NCBI GenBank assembly: GCA_047621345.1
Contig: JBLHLW010000025.1
Span: 1 to 52,169 of the forward strand
Origin: Actimicrobium sp047621345
GTDB taxonomy: Bacteria; Pseudomonadota; Gammaproteobacteria; Burkholderiales; Burkholderiaceae_D
Length of the DNA stretch: 52,169 nucleotides
Direction: 5' to 3'
In this document: positions 50,799 through 52,169 of the stretch, piece by piece
How the letters are laid out: every line of letters begins with the position of its first letter
Numbering within the stretch: position 1 is the stretch's first letter
Translations under genes and position numbers: made by a program
Notes under the pieces: generated by a model
Databases searched by the model: none
The model's input: only the letters and a program-made list of their open reading frames with translations
Told to the model about the DNA's origin: nothing

Positions 50799-51371
50799 AT
50801 GGAGCGAATACAAAAGGCGGATGGTCTGCGCACGACGGAGTCGCGCTTGCATGCGCTACTACTGCAAGGCATGGCTGGTGATGCCGCGTCTTACCGCGAT
50901 TTTTTGCACGCGACCTCGACGCACCTGCGCGCATTTTTGCGTCATCGCCTGAGCCGTTGGCCCGACGAGGTCGAAGATCTGGTGCAGGAGTCGCTGCTGG
51001 CGATCCATAACCAGCGCCTGACCTATGACACCAGCGTGCCGCTGACGTCGTGGATGGTTGCGATTACGAAATACAAGCTGATCGACTGGTTGCGGCGGCA
51101 CGCGCGCCGTGAGATGCGCAACGACCCGATGGGCGATGAACATGAACTTTTTTCGAGCGCTGACGAAGAGGCGCACGAGGCGCAGCGCGACCTGACGATA
51201 TTGCTGGCGTTGTTGCCGGCACAGCAGCAGGCCGCGATCAGGCATACCAAGCTCGATGGCTGGTCGGTGCGTGAAACTGCTGCTGCGCTGGACATATCGG
51301 AAGCATCGGTCAAGGTCGCCGTGCATCGCGGTTTGAAAACATTGGCATCGAAATTACGAGAGGCATCATGA
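50799..51371 (+). CDS. ECF RNA polymerase sigma factor (SigF-like)
   Basis: A 190-residue group IV sigma factor. Region 2 covers about 22-95 (FLRHRLSRWPDEVEDLVQES, then WMVAITKYKLIDWLRRH), region 4 about 130-185 (LLPAQQQAAIRHTKLDGWSV, SEASVKVAVHRGLKTL). The NrsF anti-sigma gene overlaps its end by four bases, and the likely target operon is divergent. Relatives respond to heavy metals or oxidants such as chromate or hypochlorite. ATG 50799 has AAGG five bases before it. Confidence 0.9.
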   Translation: MERIQKADGLRTTESRLHALLLQGMAGDAASYRDFLHATSTHLRAFLRHRLSRWPDEVEDLVQESLLAIHNQRLTYDTSVPLTSWMVAITKYKLIDWLRRHARREMRNDPMGDEHELFSSADEEAHEAQRDLTILLALLPAQQQAAIRHTKLDGWSVRETAAALDISEASVKVAVHRGLKTLASKLREAS

Positions 51372-52009
51372 GAACCGACGAACTGATCAACCTGCTGGCA
51401 GCAGGACCGGAGGTGAATGCCCCGCCGCCGCCGGTGTGGCACAACACGCTGCTCATAGGGGGAGCTGTGGTGGTCAGCACCTTGCTGATGATGGCGTTGC
51501 TGGGTATCCGCCAGGATCTGCTGGAGGTCATCGGGCAGCCGGTATTCGTGCTGAAAGTCGTCTTTGTCGCAGCGTTGGTTCTGACCGGAAAAATCGCGAG
51601 CAAGCACTTGTCATTGCCCGGCGCGCGTCTCGCGCTGTTGCCAGCATTGATCGCCATACCCCTGCTCATCATGTTCGTGATGGCGGTACTAGCACTGATG
51701 GAGGCAGCACCGGACCAGCGCGCCCAGCTCTTCTGGGGCGATACCTGGCGGTCCTGTGCGTTCATTATCGCTGGGCTCTCCTTGCCCATCTTTGCCGCCA
51801 TCCTCAAGGTCATGCGTGATCTGGCACCCACCCGGTTGCGCCTGGCCGGTGCCGCCGCCGGCTTTACGTCCGGAGCGATCGCAGCACTCGTCTATTGCCT
51901 GCATTGCCCGGAAATTGCAGCACCGTTCGTCGCATTCTGGTACGTGCTGGGCATGTTGATTCCGACCGGTCTAGGGGCGATGATCGGACCGCGTGTTTTA
52001 CGTTGGTAG
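51368..52009 (+). CDS. nrsF: NrsF (DUF1109) membrane anti-sigma factor
   Basis: A 213-residue inner-membrane protein with six predicted spans and a short cytoplasmic N-terminus (RTDELINLLAAGPEV) that holds the sigma factor. Cysteines in AALVYCLHCPEIAAP (about residues 178-181), facing the periplasm, are the likely sensor pair in this family. ATGA overlap with the sigma gene shows co-expression in a fixed ratio. Confidence 0.88.
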   Translation: MRTDELINLLAAGPEVNAPPPPVWHNTLLIGGAVVVSTLLMMALLGIRQDLLEVIGQPVFVLKVVFVAALVLTGKIASKHLSLPGARLALLPALIAIPLLIMFVMAVLALMEAAPDQRAQLFWGDTWRSCAFIIAGLSLPIFAAILKVMRDLAPTRLRLAGAAAGFTSGAIAALVYCLHCPEIAAPFVAFWYVLGMLIPTGLGAMIGPRVLRW

Positions 52010-52126
52010 GTGCAATAAAAGGACGACGTTTTGCGCGCCGCAGCGCGATGATCAGGTCCATCGCGCAACAGGCAACTGTCCGGTAGGAGGTCGTCGCCAG
52101 CTTGCACCCCGTCGCCTGTCGTCATG

Positions 52127-52151
52127 CCTAACGTGGCATGATCACGTTAGG
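52127..52151. promoter_or_regulatory. Inverted repeat before the next gene
   Basis: CCTAACGTG and CACGTTAGG form perfect nine-base arms around GCATGAT. No U-run follows. AGGAG at the very end (CACAGGAGCCA) looks like the ribosome-binding site of a gene starting just outside the window, so the palindrome is probably an operator for it. 52010-52126 show no gene. Confidence 0.55.
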
Positions 52152-52169
52152 AGTTCATCACAGGAGCCA

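Overview
The window looks like a chromosomal segment of a betaproteobacterium, most likely of the Oxalobacteraceae (Herminiimonas, Janthinobacterium or Collimonas type). This is inferred from moderate-to-high GC, the protein flavour, a complete mdcACDEGBH malonate decarboxylase cluster, czcICBA metal efflux genes and an ECF sigma factor paired with NrsF. No rRNA, tRNA or CRISPR array was seen, and about 52 intact genes are described.

Layout. 1-6000 is a scarred accessory stretch. An IS66-family element ends inside an SRAP (HMCES/YedK) gene, followed by HNH nuclease, dihydroneopterin aldolase, DUF4149 and photolyase/cryptochrome genes, a second IS66 remnant and the ruins of a glutathione-import locus (rpiR', 'iaaA, gsiA'). 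6000-13300 is a minus-strand amide-use module: an AraC-type regulator, an amidase and a five-gene urea/branched-chain-type ABC transporter. 13700-22250 carries unrelated single genes: a SEC-C protein, a three-PAS GGDEF diguanylate cyclase with a duplicated PAS domain, an MBL-fold hydrolase, a YbdL-like aminotransferase and a secreted beta-propeller.

22600-25960 is a compact plus-strand operon: a trimethylamine-monooxygenase-type flavoprotein, a DMT permease, a 97-residue protein and a 36-residue single-span membrane microprotein. It starts at an extended -10 promoter, has a leader of about 320 nt with mutually exclusive hairpins, and ends in a strong terminator. I regard this as the most interesting candidate for an undescribed system.

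25995-36860 is a dicarboxylate locus. gntR and a maleate isomerase run leftward. A TRAP transporter and the full malonate decarboxylase set run rightward from a shared divergent promoter with two palindromic operator candidates. 37000-38130 is a BrnT/BrnA toxin-antitoxin pair and a truncated DUF1016 nuclease gene. 38400-44580 is czcICBA heavy-metal efflux. 44580-47430 holds a SulP transporter and a universal stress protein, flanked by three copies of a palindromic repeat of about 110 bp, the first of which contains the czcA stop codon. A DMT permease follows.

48455-52009 is an ECF stress module: sigma factor and NrsF anti-sigma factor, divergent from DUF1223, cytochrome b561 and a Tat-exported molybdopterin oxidoreductase. 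The divergent promoter matches GTAACC-N16-CGAA, the Caulobacter SigF-type motif as I remember it. All functional statements rest on reading the sequence and on family knowledge; no database search was run.
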